Origin: Syntrophaceae bacterium UBA2188
GTDB lineage: Bacteria; Desulfobacterota; BSN033; UBA1163
DNA: 14,158 nt
Assembly (NCBI GenBank): GCA_002327985.1
Contig: DCVM01000030.1
Span: 1 to 14,158 of the forward strand
Direction: 5' to 3'
Below are positions 13,084-14,158 of this stretch, in pieces. The first letter of the stretch is position 1; each line of letters starts with the position of its first letter. The notes under the pieces were generated by a model that worked only from the letters and a program-made list of their open reading frames with translations, made no database searches and was not told the origin of the DNA. A program made the translations under genes and the position numbers.

Positions 13084-14158
13084 ATGATCGGAAAGATCCT
13101 GGCAGCAGGGATGATCCTGTTTCTCTCCTCTGCTTGTCTTCCCCACCAAAGTCTTCTCCAGGAAACAAGGCTGTCTCATCCACCCTCTATCCAAGAAGAG
13201 ACTTCTCCCTTGCCTCCAGGCGAAGCGGAAGAGTCCTCTCCTGAAGAACGCCCCGCCTCTCCCAAAGAACCTGATCCGTCCAACTTTCTCCCCTCAACGC
13301 CAAGGCCGTCTGTATGGAGTCTGGAACTTCCGATCTGTGACGAATCTACGGACGATTTCATCCTGGAGGTCCTCCCCAAGGATCGGATTAAACAGGGACC
13401 GGAATTCGATATCCCCATTGTGATCAATGCGCAAGTGGAACACTTTATCCAATACTTTCAAACGACCGCCAGGAAGGCTTTCGCCAATTGGCTGGCCCGA
13501 TCCGAAAAATATATTCCCTTCATGAAAAACCATTTGAAAGAGAATGGTCTTCCGGAAGACCTGGTCTATATGGCGCTCATTGAGAGTGGCTTCAATCCTT
13601 ATGCCTATTCCAGGAGCAAGGCCTCCGGTCCATGGCAATTTATCTACTTTACGGGGAAACGATACGGTCTGACCTCCAATTACTGGATCGATGAGCGAAG
13701 AGATCCTGAGAAATCCACCATCGCTGCCGCAAAATATCTTAAAGACCTTTATGATATGTTTGAATGCTGGTATCTCGCCGCCGCCGGTTACAATGCGGGA
13801 GAAGGAAAGATTGCCACGGCCATGAAGCGGTACCGGACCGAGGACTTCTGGGAATTAACCAAATATCGATATCTGAAACAGGAGACGAAAGACTATGTCC
13901 CGCAGATGATTGCGGCTGCCCTGATCGCGAAAGATCCAGAGAAATATGGATTTGTTGGGATCGAATACCAAGAACCCCTCCGCTACGATAAAGTCAAGGT
14001 GCCCGAAGTCACCGATCTTCGTCTGATCGCACAGGCCTGTGAAGTGACCCTGGAAGGAATCAGGGGCCTCAATCCCGAGTTGTCGAGATGGTGCACTCCC
14101 CCCAACTACCCGGATTATGAGATCAAAATTCCATTCGGAAAGAAGGAACTCTTTTTGA
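13084..14158 (+). CDS. MltD-like membrane-bound lytic transglycosylase, 3' end beyond window
   Basis: I translated this frame by hand: 358 codons are open from ATG 13084 to the last base. The terminal TGA at 14156-14158 is out of frame, so the gene continues past the edge. A signal peptide ending FLSSAC18 suggests an outer-membrane lipoprotein, although Ser at -3 is not the preferred lipobox residue. A Pro/Glu/Ser-rich linker spans about 30-75. The SLT domain (about 145-265) has the catalytic Glu167 in ALIESGFNPYAYS, then ASGPWQF (180-186) and AAAGYNAGEGKI (232-243), the signature of MltD/Slt family enzymes. They cleave the MurNAc-GlcNAc bond to 1,6-anhydro ends. Residues 298-355 look like a linker or partial LysM-like cell-wall-binding region (VTDLRLIAQACEVTLEGIRG LNP). 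AGGAGG lies six bases before the start. Confidence 0.9.
   Translation, partial: MIGKILAAGMILFLSSACLPHQSLLQETRLSHPPSIQEETSPLPPGEAEESSPEERPASPKEPDPSNFLPSTPRPSVWSLELPICDESTDDFILEVLPKDRIKQGPEFDIPIVINAQVEHFIQYFQTTARKAFANWLARSEKYIPFMKNHLKENGLPEDLVYMALIESGFNPYAYSRSKASGPWQFIYFTGKRYGLTSNYWIDERRDPEKSTIAAAKYLKDLYDMFECWYLAAAGYNAGEGKIATAMKRYRTEDFWELTKYRYLKQETKDYVPQMIAAALIAKDPEKYGFVGIEYQEPLRYDKVKVPEVTDLRLIAQACEVTLEGIRGLNPELSRWCTPPNYPDYEIKIPFGKKELFL

Noticed and set aside
14156..14158. TGA at the window end as the stop of the lytic transglycosylase
   Set aside because: The coding frame from ATG 13084 reads CTC TTT TTG A at the edge, so the TGA is out of frame and the gene continues.

Overview
The window is a stretch of bacterial chromosome that looks ordinary and densely coded. 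It holds eleven complete genes and one gene cut by the right edge. The gene mix suggests a Gram-negative member of the Desulfobacterota/Deltaproteobacteria or a related lineage. The clues are a two-membrane lifestyle (a MltD-type lipoprotein and an exported rhodanese), an adenosine-specific-kinase family protein, a DUF502 membrane protein, a purB-ftsH gene pair, and GC-rich hairpin repeats common between genes in such genomes. This placement is inference from gene content. No rRNA, tRNA, CRISPR array, phage or transposase gene was seen.

Left part (1-5208). A lone adenosine-specific-kinase family gene (162-644, +) follows a GC-rich hairpin repeat. It converges on a tight minus-strand operon transcribed in this order: a cysteine-synthase-like PLP enzyme (4936-3944), hydroxypyruvate isomerase hyi (3927-3151), tartronate semialdehyde reductase glxR (3136-2249) and an NAD(P)-dependent aldehyde dehydrogenase (2214-718). 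Gaps are 14 to 34 bases and every gene has a clear Shine-Dalgarno site. Hyi and GlxR together turn hydroxypyruvate into tartronate semialdehyde and then glycerate. In the classical enterobacterial glyoxylate operon their partner is glyoxylate carboligase, which is absent here. The PLP enzyme and the dehydrogenase stand in its place.

Middle part (5209-10190). The methionine aminopeptidase gene map (-) and the purB operon (+) diverge from a shared 112-base region with two readable promoters. The map promoter is placed so that its transcript should begin at or next to the ATG, which suggests a leaderless mRNA. The plus-strand unit runs purB, ftsH (directly abutting), a DUF502 membrane protein (ATGA overlap with ftsH) and a 78-residue membrane-anchored helical protein.

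Right part (10191-14158). Glycogen synthase glgA is followed after 17 bases by an exported two-domain rhodanese whose first domain lacks the catalytic cysteine. Next comes a 380-base intergenic region with a composite palindromic repeat of about 170 bases: two GC-rich hairpin units head to head, bracketed by two related palindromes. One of these units is a near copy of the repeat at the left edge of the window. The last gene is a MltD-like lytic transglycosylase lipoprotein that is still open at the last base.

I found no clearly new biological system. The observations most worth a second look are the hyi-glxR operon without a carboligase, the four-cysteine tail on its PLP enzyme, the leaderless map promoter and the composite repeat.
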